Shown: positions 1 through 11,822 of the stretch, one piece after another
How positions within the stretch are numbered: position 1 is the stretch's first letter
Layout of the letters: each line of letters begins with the position of its first letter
Program-made: the position numbers and the translations under genes
The notes under the pieces: generated by a model
Seen by the model: the letters and a program-made list of their open reading frames with translations, nothing else
Told to the model about the DNA's origin: nothing
Databases searched by the model: none
Source: Aquatica leii
Taxonomy: Eukaryota; Arthropoda; Insecta; Coleoptera; Lampyridae
DNA length: 64,000 nucleotides
Direction of reading: 5' to 3'
NCBI GenBank assembly: GCA_035610365.1
Contig: CM069435.1
Coordinates: forward strand, 64,849,389-64,913,388

Positions 1-747
1 TAACAAATATTAAACTGATTTTAACATTTGTCATTATTAAACAATGTCTTAAAATAATCATATTACAAAAATTATTTGTACGTATATATTTATTTATGAA
101 ACGTCTTGTAATTGTTACTTATTTAAAATAAAAACTATTTAAGTTTTTAACTAATCAACTGTTTTGTTTTAAAAGCAGCAGAGCTTTTTCTAATGCTATG
201 TAGAATAACTGCTTCTGTCATAAAAATTAAAAACTACAGTGTTACTTGGATTTTAAAACATTGCATGCATTGTTTAAATATTGTACCTATAATAAATTAA
301 GTTTTTTTATGATTACCGTTCTACTTATCGTAGAATTTTGATTTCCGTACATATTTGTTTTGCTAAATTTGTGTTATAGCAAGATGTATGACTATCGTTT
401 GAATTCCTCTTGTATTATTGCAAACGTACTATTGTATTATTAGATTACAAATATGGCGATTGCATTTTGTCTATGCCAACGGTCACTTTAATTTTTATTT
501 ATAGATTCTGGTTATATGAATTCTACATATGCTACTTTATAGTAATGTTTAGTGTGTAAAAGTATTTAAAAACAAGGCTGTTTTAAATTATGACGTTGAT
601 ATAACAATTGTTAAACAGTATAATTCCTAAAAGTATTTTTTATCTACCTTTGACCACATTATTAATATTAATAAAAGTTTGAACTAGTAGCTGACATAAT
701 TTATGATTGTTAATAATATAATGTTAATATAATCTTTTTAATTTCAG

Positions 748-1646
748 GAAATGCTTTTTTAGTCAACGTGGCATTGGCCGATCTTCTAGTTTCGGGCTTG
801 GTCGTGCCAGCATCTGCAGTGGTAATACTAGCAGGTCTTCAAGACAACTTAGTCGTATGTCGCTTTCAATGGTTCTTAGCTGCACTTTGCTTTCTGGTAA
901 CCGTATTGTCGCTGGCAGCAACATCGGCTGAAAATCAAGCACGTCTGTGCAGTTCGACAGCGTTTTACGAAGCGCTTACACCAGGTAGAATAACTACAGT
1001 ACTTTTAATATTTTGGACTGTATGCGCTATTATATCCGGTTTACAGTTTGTTAAAGATTTGTCTTTTGATTATTGCACGAGAAAATACCCCGGATTAATA
1101 CCTTATCAAACAACCGTAGCTGTAGTATTTGTATTTGTGCCTCTGACTTTATCATTTTTTTGTTACATTCGTACACATTATATAGTACGTGTTGCAAAGT
1201 CTAGACCGAATTTTAAGCCCCCGGTACAGTTTGGATGGGATTACGCTTTGATGCAGGCAAATATGTATAGTTTGTTACTGTTTATTGTGTTTTGGCTTCC
1301 TTTCGGTGTTGTCTTAGCTGTAGAGACAGTACGAGCAATACCTGATAGAATTTTTTATAATTTTGCGTGGTTGGCTATTAGTAAGTCGTGCGTAAACAGT
1401 ATTTTATATTGTATAGCGAATAGACATTTTCGTAGTGCTTACGTTAACTTGTTTCATTATTGCTGTTGCAAAACTACCGTTTCCTTTTCACGTAGACAAC
1501 GCCCTGAAGGCGTTAGACCGTCAGGCGACGTACGAGTTCACATTATCCCCGGTTATAATATGTATTGTAGCCCTCAACGGTGTCGTGAAGGTCAGTCGAA
1601 ACGATCTACTGGACGACCAAATGGCAGAGATGTCTATGAATTATGA
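748..1646 (+). CDS. Orphan class A G-protein-coupled receptor, terminal coding exon (TM2-TM7 and C-tail)
   Basis: A seven-helix receptor of the plasma membrane; ligand unknown. The exon follows a splice acceptor (TTTCAG ending at 747); two bases complete a split codon and the frame then reads NAFLVNVALADLLV, the classic TM2 with its Asp. Next come the TM3 Cys (VVCRFQWF), TM4, an extracellular loop with Cys (SFDYCTRK), TM5, TM6 with FWLPFG, and TM7 with SCVNSILYC in the NPxxY position. A cysteine-rich membrane-proximal tail (YCCCK) follows, and the frame stops after DVYEL. The N-terminus and TM1 must lie upstream of the window. At the end of TM3 the usual D/ERY is AENQARLC, so the Tyr is Gln. 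The layout resembles insect orphan receptors often labelled melatonin-receptor-like; I do not assign a symbol. The frame is open over 299 codons, so the exon appears functional. Confidence 0.9.
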
Positions 1647-4112
1647 TGAGACGATTCGTGCTCGGAGAGCTATAGTCGAGGGGTTTGGATATAGTCGTAA
1701 CATAAAGACAAAAACAGTTTCTTATTGTACCCTACAATATTATTTAACTGAAAAACGTTTACGCCACTTCATTTTCTAAGCAACAAGTAAACGTTTTTCT
1801 TAGTAGTTTATTTAATTCTAAGCATTCCTGACGTGCTTTCAAATAGTAAACGCAGAAATAGAAACGACGAGTATTTTTATTTATAAAAATAGTATAGTAC
1901 TTAAAAATAAACATAAACAAATAAATGCATCCTGGATCCGTAATATGATGCATATTTCTTGCACGCCTTTCCCAAGCTTTAATAATAGTAATATAAATAT
2001 GAATATAAGAAATATTAGCAAAAGACTGATATGCCTGTATTAAAATAGGTATATAGCTGCGTCCATAATAAATTAAACTTGCTATTTATAATTATAATAA
2101 ATATATAAACAAAATAAAATATTTATTTACTAAATCATATCAAAACCAAAGCACAAATTAACTTTTAGTTTTTTACATTCTTTTATTCCGTCCACCAAAG
2201 AAATTGTCCCCTTGCACACAAAATAAGGTTAAGATTAATTTGTAATTGTACGAAGTAAATAAAAAATATTGGATCCAGGAAGCTGATGAATAATACGTTT
2301 TTTATGGGAAATGTGTCGGTACTGCCAAATTCCGGTCAAAAATTAAATTACAAAAATGCATTTTAAAATCTCAGATTATTTTATAAGATTATACGACATT
2401 TTATTTGTATTGCAATATCTAATTACTACCTAAATATTTAAAAATGTTGTGAAATTTGCAATATTTTAAAAATCGTAATATTTTTAAATTCGTGTTTTAA
2501 AATTTAATTTGTACATAAAAGTCCAGGTAAATATACATATAGACATCAGAAACTAGTTTGATAATTTAAACTAAAATGTACTTTACTTTAAATATTTTTT
2601 TTATAATTTTTTAAAAAATGACTATGCTTTATAAATAATTGAAAAAAATATATATTACAATTATGTATGCATTCATTACAGGTGTAGAAACAATAGTAAA
2701 CGTTCAAAACACTCCTTTTTTAAATATGTTTAAAGCATAATTGGTAAAAAATTGTAGAAAGTTTTTGTAAGGCTTCTAATCAAAATTTACCGAAAATCGT
2801 ACTTGTATTAATGCACTTACTTACTCAAGCTGCATGAAAACGCTTCAAAATTAAATAAAATTGACCAATTAATGTTAAGAAAAATGGTTATATCCTTAAA
2901 TAATAAAAAAAATTTCGGAAAAATAAAATTGTTTTTAGAATTTAATCAAAATTTTTGTTTATCCCTAACTAATTTGCAGCCATAGCACGTCGGCACGAGC
3001 GTTGTTAAAATCGCAAACACTATTTACATATGTTTTTTTAATGAAATTACAATTGTGTCTAATTTGCAAACTGTGATATGTGATAACATCTGTTACTTTT
3101 ATCATATTTTTTGCTATATTCAATCTTACGTCAATTGTTTTTTTCTGTACTCTAATAAATTTTCTTTTGTGATTGTAAACATAAAACTTGGAATCAATTT
3201 TACTTAAATATCATTTTTATTTTGTGTGCTTCTTGGGCGAACTTACTCTGTGGTTTGCTTTTTGTTTTTCTATTTTTTATTTACTACAATATTGCGTTGT
3301 TTTCTTTCTTACTGTTCACAATAACGAAATTTTATATAAAATCGTATTTTTTATTTAACGACAATTATAGTAAAAAAAATCATCTAAGATAGTTAAGTTA
3401 TTGCAATTGATGTATGCTACGATTTATGTGCAATTAGCAATTTTTAAAAAGTATCTTAGTTATCAAGTTTTATATTTAAAACCTGCAATTATTATATTAA
3501 ACTCCAAAAAAGAAATTTTACCATTGGTTTTTTTATTTCTAATAATTGTTCACTTTACATATTGTTGCTCGTGTAGATTTGGTGGATACTTGAAAAACAA
3601 ATCAAAAACATGTTTTTATTTAGATATTGCAGTTTCGCATTACTTTCGAGTCAACTATTAACTATCATATACTTACAATTGTTTAATTTAGCTATAGTTT
3701 TTTATCCAAATATTGTAAACCATGCTTTTTTCTTTGTATTTTAATTTATTATTTGTATTTTCTGTATTTAGTTTTACAAACAATGTTAAATAATCGTTGG
3801 TTTTAATTACAATTTAAAAGCTCGTTTTCTAAAAATAAGCATTTAATAACTTTATATTATAACTTCAAAGAAGTAGAAATTTGTTGCCCACGACATTTGA
3901 AAAAAATATAAACAACTTTAAAGAAAAAATATTTTGTAAAAATAGTTTATTTACAATTTTATATTAAAAAATTTGTTTTTTAATACAAATAATAATATAC
4001 AGTGCGTAATAAACTAATATTATGTATTTATGTTTTAACTTACTTTTTTAAATTTTTTTGTTATTGATGTGGCAAAGATATTTACGGTTAAATATTATTA
4101 TAAAGACTGAAT
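1647..4112. other. 3' flank of the receptor gene and intergenic DNA
   Basis: AT-rich, with no supported coding region. The first few hundred bases after the receptor stop are probably 3' UTR; an AATAAA stands at 2067-2072 among several others, so the true polyadenylation site cannot be chosen. The small open frames here (for example 3401-3661 on +) look like chance openings. Confidence 0.5.
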
Positions 4113-4320
4113 TATACTAAGATCAGAACTGTGTTGATGTTGTCAACGTTTTGTCCACTTTCGTAAGAAGCATCATCAGAGCGTGAAAAAAATCTAATTT
4201 CTTTGTTAGACTATTTTTTTGCACTTTGATGAAACTCTTTTCAAAAGTGGGATAACGTTCACAACTTCGGTTACAAGATCAACACGGTCCAAACCCGAAA
4301 AACGTTATAATCTTAGTATA
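4113..4320. repeat. 208-bp imperfect palindrome with Penelope-like terminal motifs
   Basis: The ends are exact inverted repeats (TATACTAAGAT at 4113-4123 and ATCTTAGTATA at 4310-4320). The arms stay similar inward: GTGTTGAT..., AACGTT, CCACTTT and then a CATCA motif appear in both arms in opposite orientation. The motif order (AACGTTTT, a short spacer, CATCATCAGAGCGTG) resembles the terminal sequence seen near the Penelope copies at 31.8 kb and near 63.5 kb. It is either a small fold-back element or two abutting inverted Penelope ends. Confidence 0.5.
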
Positions 4321-4749
4321 GACTCCGACTGCGGAAGCCTTGGTAATTACAAAAATTTAAATGATTTATTTTGATTCTCATAGTTCTTTTTTTCTAGTTG
4401 TCTTATTGCAGTTGTAAAAACTGTACTACACAACTTTACTTGTGTTTTTATTTCGATAAAAAATTTATTTAACAAAGCATTTTGGTGTCCTTTTGGGTTT
4501 AGCTATTGTAATAAGCTTTTAATTTTGTAGACTTTAACATTCCACTGCATAAATTATGAAAGATTTAGAGAAAACAATGACCATAAACATACTTTTGATT
4601 TGTTTCTTAGAACATGTATGCAATGCATACATATATGCTTAAATATAGTTTACAGTTAAATATCAAAATATTTAGAACAGTTTCGTTTTTAGTTATATCA
4701 CAAATAAATGTTATATTTTTATTAATAATCAATAAAAGAAAGATTTGAG

Positions 4750-5790
4750 CTGTATATATTAATGTCTTGCTGGAGATTTTATTGTTCTTAACTTTTTGGT
4801 TGAAGCTGCTACATCCGCTAAGTCAGTGCTAGCTGGGCTTGATGCAGGTGTGCCAGGTAGACCTGTAGCTGTGCTAACTCGACTTGGTGATGATGTGCAG
4901 TTTGGTTGACCATATTTTACAGTTTAATGGTTTTTCGGCATTTTGCAAATGTTTAAATATTGTTTGTTTAAAAATACATAGTAACAAATACTGATATTTG
5001 GTGCGACGCCACTACAGCCAGACTTTTACAAAACATAAGTCAAGCATATGAAAAATTATTTTTATTTTGCACTTGCTTATACTTAGGTGAATTCTGTGTC
5101 CAAGCAAAGAATCAAACAAATTTATTTCACCCAGATGTTAGTTACATATCAACTTCTTGTAGAAAAAAAAATTTTTTATGTTGGTTATCGAGTCGAAAAT
5201 AACGACGTTTTGTGAAAGTAAACTTAATGCCTACATACGTAGACAGCATATTTACAATTTGTTATCAAATCACGAAACTAAACTTAACTTTACTCTGTCG
5301 ATAATTACTGTTTTCTCTTTCACGTTTCTACGCACTAAACGTTTTAGTTCTTTTTCAATTTACAGTTTTGGACTGTACAAATTATCAAAAAAATATTTGA
5401 TGATAGAAGTTTTGTGGTACTGTTGATATAAGTCTTGTTACCACCTTTGAGCTCACGTCAAGATCAGCTGCATCAGGCGGAAATGTATTACTTTGGTTCC
5501 CGGCAAATAAATCAAAATCATAAATAAAACCAAATACACCACTTAGAATCTGGTTTTTGTAACCCCATTTGTGGGTTTTGTGGGATTATACTGCTTTAAT
5601 TGATGACATTTTGTTGGAATTATTTGCTCGTCGGCTGCTAAGTGTTCTCCTTTTGGCACCGTCAACAAACATTTTCTAATTTTGTTTAAAACAAGTCTAA
5701 CTTTGTATAACTTATCATGTCTAGGTATTTCGTATGGCTTGAACTCGTTATTATCAGAAATAAGATTATCATAACTTATATTCTATCACT
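4750..5790 (-). pseudogene. piggyBac transposase remnant, central and C-terminal part
   Basis: Read on the - strand with several frame changes, the region gives the piggyBac DDE core in order. First comes an upstream stretch with HLAADEQIIPTK and a KQYNPTKP-like motif (family: DEqmvpfkGR...lkqYmp.KP). Then DFDLFAGNQ, SSKVVTRLISTVP and HQIFFDNL follow, the last corresponding to the usual FDNfFtS with its catalytic Asp retained. Nearer the low-coordinate end FHMLDL plus a WLWWRR-like motif match the family's C-terminal helix region. The Thr/Ser/Pro-rich stretch at 4780-4900 may be the linker before the C-terminus. Stops and frameshifts are frequent, so the copy is dead. The N-terminal part is not recognisable here. 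Confidence 0.75.
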
Positions 5791-6229
5791 AGGAATAGAG
5801 TTGGCATACTTAGAAGAGCCGTAAAAGCTAAAGAAAACTTTTCTAAAATGAATTTTAAAAAAAGTGCTAAATTCATAGATAGCCATGTATAGCAAATATT
5901 CTTTTATGCCGCAATGCATACGAAGCAAAACATGGCTTGTGCAAAAAACACACTCAAAAACATAAACACATGCAATATGAGGAAACACCCTACACACACT
6001 CTATAGTTTGTAAGCAACCCCAAATATATTTTTTGAAAGGTAGTACTTGCTTCTAAAAATTTTCTTTTTGTTGCTAAATGTTGCGCTCAAAACATATACA
6101 CGAGTGAATCAATATCAAGATAAAATTATATTTTGCGTCATCTGTCGACATAAAAGATATGTTTATAACAAAACTGTATTTTACTATTTAAAGATTACAG
6201 ATTCCTAAAAAAAATAACTTCATTCATTC

Positions 6230-7394
6230 ATTCACTTATATATATACCTTTGTATGCAACACAAAATAAGTTTGTTTTCCGGTTCTCTGTAAGTGGAGAA
6301 TATTTTATATTAGATACTGGTTGATGTTGCTAAATGATCTTTTGTGCTTCTATGACAATACCAAGTCTATCAGTTGTCAAATCTCTTAACTTCTGTCGGA
6401 TTTTGCTGCTATAAACTTGCATCATTATCTGGGGCTTACAAAACCCACGTCCAAGTTAAAAAAATTCTAGAAATTTCATTTTCATGCATCACAAATTAGT
6501 ACAAAATTCTACTGTTAATTGCAAACCCGTTTAATATCATACTGAAGATGGTTAAGGATTATCGGCGAGTCTATACGAGATAAGGAGTAGTTAAGACCAA
6601 TTTTGATTAAGGTAGTCAATATCAGCGTTTATTTCGACCTAGAACAAGATTATGTCAGGATCTACATAACCACCATGATGCATGATGGATAACAATACTA
6701 AGGACTTTTTTTGTGAACACATGAGACACGATGTTACTATTTGCAGCAAACCCAAAAACTGAGGAATCAATCTTACGTTGGTTAAATAGTATAAATTAAA
6801 GAGTAATTAATCTTTTTGTCTAATGTACCAACATAAGTTAGTTTTTGCTGTACAAGTTTATAGTTCAATTTCAACGATGAAAATCAATTGACTCCTGTAA
6901 AGTTTTGTAAAGCAAAGCAAATTTTGTTTTTTACAATGTATTTTAGAATTGACTATGCAATGTGTTTTAGTCTGCTATAATCTCTACTTTTATATCGTTT
7001 TTTTCTGGCTTGCTAAGAATATACATTCAAAAAGCTACAACGGTCTTGACAGAGTACTAGAATTTGGTCTACCGTTAGAAGCTTTGTAGAGCAACAACAG
7101 TTGTTAACGAATTCATTATAAATAAATAAAATCGACGTCAAGTTATCTTTTTTTACTTTTTTTTCGATTAATTTTGTCAATAAATCTAAGGCAGCACAGC
7201 AGAAATAAAAAACGTTCCAAAAACATACTACAGCAAAATATATTTCTACTCGTTCCATCGGTGACCCAAAAAAAAGCCAAGAAATGCTTCTAATTCTTAT
7301 TTATTACTTTGCAAGTTTCTTATTTTTGCGTTTGTATGAGAAAGTAATTGTTCAATAACGGAATTGGTTTTTATTATCTTTTAAGATTCTAACA
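6230..7394 (-). pseudogene. Second piggyBac transposase remnant, distal part
   Basis: On the - strand a frame at 7013-7258 contains LLTVDQILVLCQDRCSFLNVYS-type sequence, matching the piggyBac segment normally read as lTiDEmLv.frGRcsFrqYiP. The core Asp of D-E is kept and the Glu is Gln. Further down are KLTYVGTL (usual kltlvGTlRkNk), VFTKKVLSIVIHH, and TRRWPLTIF-like and INSRILY matches, then a short C-terminal region to about 6230. Frameshifts and stops throughout make it non-functional. The protein's N-terminus continues at 8920-9165, on the far side of an inserted element, so this is one piggyBac copy broken in two. It lies head-to-tail with the copy at 4750-5790. Confidence 0.75.
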
Positions 7395-8919
7395 CACGCC
7401 CAAGCAACATTTTGTAACCGTGGTTACGTTGTAACCAGTTGCAAATTAGTAACATTAGCACCATGGTAAATAAACCGTTGCAGCAACGTAGCAGCAACTT
7501 TCGTAATTTACTGAGGTTTCAAACCTATTACAGAAATAACCATTTTACAACTATGGTTATAAGTAAGTTTTTCTTAAACCCTTATGTCATTATAGTGTCA
7601 ATTTAGTGACATTAAAACCTTCATCTCGGTTTCGAGTGTAACAGTTTTGAAACTATGGTTACAAGTGTGAATTTCTAAAACTACACTACAGTGTTAATCT
7701 ATACGTTCAAACAGCAACAGAAGAAGTGCATTTTACGAGATTTTTATAAGACACATAGTCCATTATCATTATCCAATAAACAGTACCGAAAGTGTTTCTA
7801 ATTCAAAACTACGTAAGTACAATTATTGGTATATTATATTACTATAATTTTAATCATGCATTTAAACTACTGTTTCTAATTTAATCAACGTTGAAGAATT
7901 AGTTGCCAATTATAAGTAAGCAAATTTTAAATTGATTTTATTTTCTTCTAGGATAAAATAGAATTTGATTGCAAGGACATTACAATATTACACACAGTGA
8001 TCAGAACGTGTAAATTAGATCGCCATTGCGAACACCTATAATCTTTAAAAAACCAGTCGAGATTATGATCATTGAACCGATTATAATTGCACCTGTGCAT
8101 TTCTAGCCTAATACAAAAATTTAACTAAGAATTACGTAGACGCATTAAACTACTATAACATGTGAGGAATATCTTAATCCGCCATGGTCTTTTAACACAA
8201 AGACATTTTTCTCTTAACAAAATTTATGCATTTACTATTTACAAAATTTATAAATAATAGACATAATCCGCTTTTCTTGAAAATTTGCTGTAAAAACCTG
8301 TTTAATGGTACCTACCTACTTGCAACAGATGTAAAAATTCTTTTATTATATCTTTTTTGTTTGAATTTAGTTCTATAAGAAACTATAAAAATTTAAATAA
8401 TGTACATTTATTATAACTTTTTATATATCTGTATCTTTTTATTAATATATTTTTATCTCTACTTTTGTTTTAATCTTTATGATGCAGTTAGTAACTAAAA
8501 TCTTGGATAAGTTGCTTAACAAAAGCGGTTATAAAGTAGTTTCAAATAATGGTAATAAGCATGTTTTCAAAACAGTTACATAGCAGTTGCCGTAAACGGT
8601 AACTATAATGTTACAAATCAATTACAAAACCGTGATAATAAACCATTACAGAAACGATTCAGAATAGGTAAACATGATTTGTAAAAAAGCGTTATAGCAA
8701 CGCTGCAAAACAGCTACAAAGTAGTAATTGCAACGGTTTCAGACACGTTGTAAAACGGTTATAATATTACTGCAGTTGCCTTGCAACTGACCAAATCCGG
8801 TATTGACAACGTATCAGGAAAGACTCAGCAACTATTCTGTCACTAAATACCTTACTGAAACCATAGTTGCAAGAGAGTTTTACAACCGTTTTGTAACTGA
8901 TTTTTGCTACTTGGGCGTG
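7395..8919. mobile_element. 1.5-kb inverted-repeat DNA element inserted into piggyBac; superfamily unassigned
   Basis: The ends are CACGCCCAAG (7395-7404) and CTTGGGCGTG (8910-8919), an exact 10-bp inverted repeat that continues imperfectly as CAAC/TAGC. If the true terminus is CCCAAG, the bases outside (CG on both sides) could be a 2-bp target duplication. Both subterminal zones are dense in short motifs such as GTAACCGTGGTTAC, AACCGTTGCAGCAACG and CAACGGTTTCAG, as expected of transposase-binding sites. The interior has no convincing protein. It splits a piggyBac reading frame, so it is younger than that copy. Its termini and motifs recall the element at 31990-33219. Confidence 0.7.
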
Positions 8920-9165
8920 AGGATTTAGACAAACCGGACTTTTTAAAAATGAAACTACTACGATATTTTTTTTCTCTTCTCTGGTGCAATTTTTGACCAC
9001 TGGGTTTTATTCTTACTGTATTAGAATTATCTTTTCTTTTCTAATAGAGATTTAGATTTAGATTTAGAGAAATCATCCTACAGTCAATTTTGCTTTTCGA
9101 ATCATGTTGACCAAACTCTTCAACATCTGTCTTTTCATTGTCGCTTTCATCACCAGTGGTAAAAA
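8920..9165 (-). pseudogene. piggyBac transposase N-terminal fragment
   Basis: On the - strand an ATG near 9165 opens an acidic stretch (MSDIFTTGDESDNEKTD) typical of piggyBac N-termini. After a frame change it reads WSKIAPEKRKKN and then PHAQ at the insertion boundary. This matches the family's acidic head followed by the W-S...P segment. The reading frame is then interrupted by the 7395-8919 element and resumes at 7394 and below. Confidence 0.6.
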
Positions 9166-9539
9166 TGTCACTCATGCACTTTGTTTATCTTTTTTGTTTT
9201 GAATGTCATTTGGTGTAGAAGTTTCAGAAAAGATGTTTTTACCGCTTTTGCATTAAAGTTTTTTTCAAAACTTTAGGTCGCCTTTTATTTGCATTAGATC
9301 ATCTTGAGACAGCTGTTTATTACCTATATTAAAAAAAAATTAATAATTATTTCCGATAACAAAATCACACAAAAACATAAAACATTAATAATTGATTGTA
9401 AACCAAAACAAACCAATGAATTATATACTTACGTGATCAATATCCACGAGTCAATTTGACCCACGAATCTCAAAAATAATAGAAAAATATTCATTTAAGG
9501 GTTCGCTACAAATACTGTTCATATAAGTCGCAATCTAAA

Positions 9540-11822
9540 AATAGCTCGAGAGGCACGGTGTCCATCCTTGCAGTATCGTTTCATATCGAGGTACGGGTTA
9601 GAATACTTTTTCGTAGTCAATACTTGGCTGCTGCATATGTTCACGTGTTCCAAGTCTGCCGTCCTCATCAATTTTTGTTTTGAGCATCCATTTGTTTATT
9701 AAGATTCTTTTATGTTTTGGTCGTGGTAGGAGAATCCATGTTTCGTTTTTCTGCAACGCGTCAAATTCCTTCTTCATGGCGGTTAGTCATGCACTTTTAT
9801 GATCACCGTTTATTGCTTCTAATACTGATTCAGGATTTGGTTCTTTAGTACAGGTAAAGTTTTCTTTGTTGTCGCTCAGATGAAAAAGTTTTAATTTTTC
9901 TATGAATTTAACATCACGTGCTTTAATTATGGTCTTTGTAGACTTTCACAGCCGATTCTACCTTGATTCGTCCGAATATCCAACTAATGCGTATTTATCA
10001 GGTTTTGATTAAAATTTTCCCTGTTTTTCTCTCTTGTTGAATGCAAATGCTGTACTGCCAATTGTTCTTTAAACACCTACTTATTTGCCTGTAACTTCAT
10101 GCATCTTGCCAATTCAAGAAGCGTGTAGTGTGGAAGCTCGTTTAGCCACACCGTTTTGTTTAGGAGTGTACTCAAAGTAAGTTTTTGATCAATTCCTTCT
10201 TCTTCTAGTAACTACTCGAACTCTTTGGACAGGTTCTCCAATCCATTGTCACTGCGGAGTTTTTTAACTTAACAGTTTGCTCATCAGCACAGCATTTACA
10301 ATTTATGAAAGCATTCAAGATATCAGATTAATTGCGGAGCATAAACGTTTCCGTGTACCTGGTGCAATCGTTAATAAACGTAACCAAATATTTTGCACCT
10401 CCAAGTGATTCTTTAAATATCGGGACACAAATATCGGAATGGAGTAAACCCAAGGTTTATTTTTTCGACTGTGTGATGACTTAAATGCTTGTACGTGAAT
10501 CTTGCATTTTGCACACACTTCGCAATTTATTTCACTTATTTTGTAAAATCCATTCAGGAAATGATGCCATTTCACCAGTTTTTCGTCGGTTATGTAATCA
10601 AAACACATTAATTGTTTTCGTTAATAACATAAAGTTGGCCACGTTTTATCGTTGTGAGGGCCTATTAATTTTTGCCTTCTATTTTTCAAATGTAACCATA
10701 TACTTGTTATTTGTAATACTCGACACCAATAAAAAATTATTTCGGAGTTCTGGAACACACAATACATCTTTTAATTTAACACAATCTGTTTTGCCGTTAC
10801 TAACATTCACATATAAATTTATATTACTGGTGCCCGTTAAGTTAATGTACTGATCTGAAGCAATAAATACCTTAGACACGTAACTTTCATTTATATTTGT
10901 GAATTTAGTCTTATTATTACACATGTGTTTTGTCGATCCCGAATTCAGGCACCAAACGTACGATCTTGCAATTTCATTCGCATAATAACGCAATAACGAT
11001 CATCGCGTTATTTGAATTAACAGATTATTTGTTCTTTGCTTTTTGTTTGCAATCGCGTATTTATTACAATCATAGTACTTACCACTGAATCTTCGCGCTT
11101 TTTGTTTATTTTTTGAATTATTATGTTGCGATTGCTTTGAAAATTAAGTTTTTGTCAACAAGGCGTCGTTCTTCACATTACGGTCACTTTGTCTAGTTTC
11201 TTCTTCGAGCAGTTTTACTTTCAAATTTATAAGGTTTGGTATTTTATCATGTGATTCTATAGCTACACTAAAGGCGGGTTACACAAAGCAAATCAAAAAT
11301 GTAACAACTGATTATTTCTCAAAACAATTGCTACATAGCTAATGAAACCAAGTTTATTGGTGATGTAACAATTGATTTCAGAAATAATCACTTTCTACAT
11401 TTTTGATTTGTTTTGTGCAACCCGCCTTAAGGCTTTCAAATTCTGCTTCCAATAACATAATTGATAACAATTTGTCAGGTACTTTAATTCCTGTTTTCTC
11501 AAGCCGTTTTGTATAAATTCTGTTACGTACTGCGTCATCGACGTATTCAATTTCTTTTCCATCTGCAGTAGTTGTCTGTATAAGGCGTTTTTTCTTATTG
11601 GACCATTTTATTAAAAAATTGTTTCCAGTTTTTCCCAGTCTTCACTAGATGTAATGCATTTGTTGACTAATTAGCTGTACCAAAGCCTTTAAGTCATTCT
11701 TTATTCAATCTGCATCGTCTGGTGGTTTCTTCAAAGTGCCATCTACGTAATCGTTGTCAACTCAAGTTATAATTATTATCGTTTAATTTTTCATTGTTTG
11801 AGAAACTAGGTGCGGTCCCCAT
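9540..11822 (-). pseudogene. Ty1/Copia retrotransposon gag-pol remnant
   Basis: On the - strand the Copia order is visible despite frameshifts. Gag starts at an ATG at 11822 (MGTAPSFSNNEKLND). The aspartic protease region at 10679-10993 shows WCLNSGSTKHMCNN, where the usual DSGAsxHm has become NSGST, and later VLCVPELRNN. The pre-integrase zinc motif CEVCAKCKIH lies near 10530. The integrase core retains a SDNGLEN-like site near 10250, followed by LVGYSDES near 9980. The start of the reverse transcriptase, EFDALQKNETWILLP and WMLKTKIDEDG, is at 9650-9780. The element breaks off at about 9540 before the RT catalytic region. No LTR could be matched. A Harbinger-type MITE sits in gag at 11272-11427. 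Confidence 0.85.
11272..11427. mobile_element. PIF/Harbinger-type MITE (156 bp)
   Basis: The terminal inverted repeats begin AGGCGGGTTACACAAAG on the left and end CCCGCCT on the right, and pair over about 45 bp through a TGATTATTTCT segment. The 3-bp direct repeat TAA flanks it (11269-11271 and 11428-11430), which fits the TWA target of PIF/Harbinger elements. There is no coding capacity. It interrupts the Copia gag reading frame, so it inserted after that element. Confidence 0.85.

Noticed and set aside
1435..1779. Open frame of 114 codons overlapping the receptor C-tail in another frame
   Set aside because: It overlaps a clearly conserved receptor exon, has no family resemblance and starts inside TM7; treated as a shadow.
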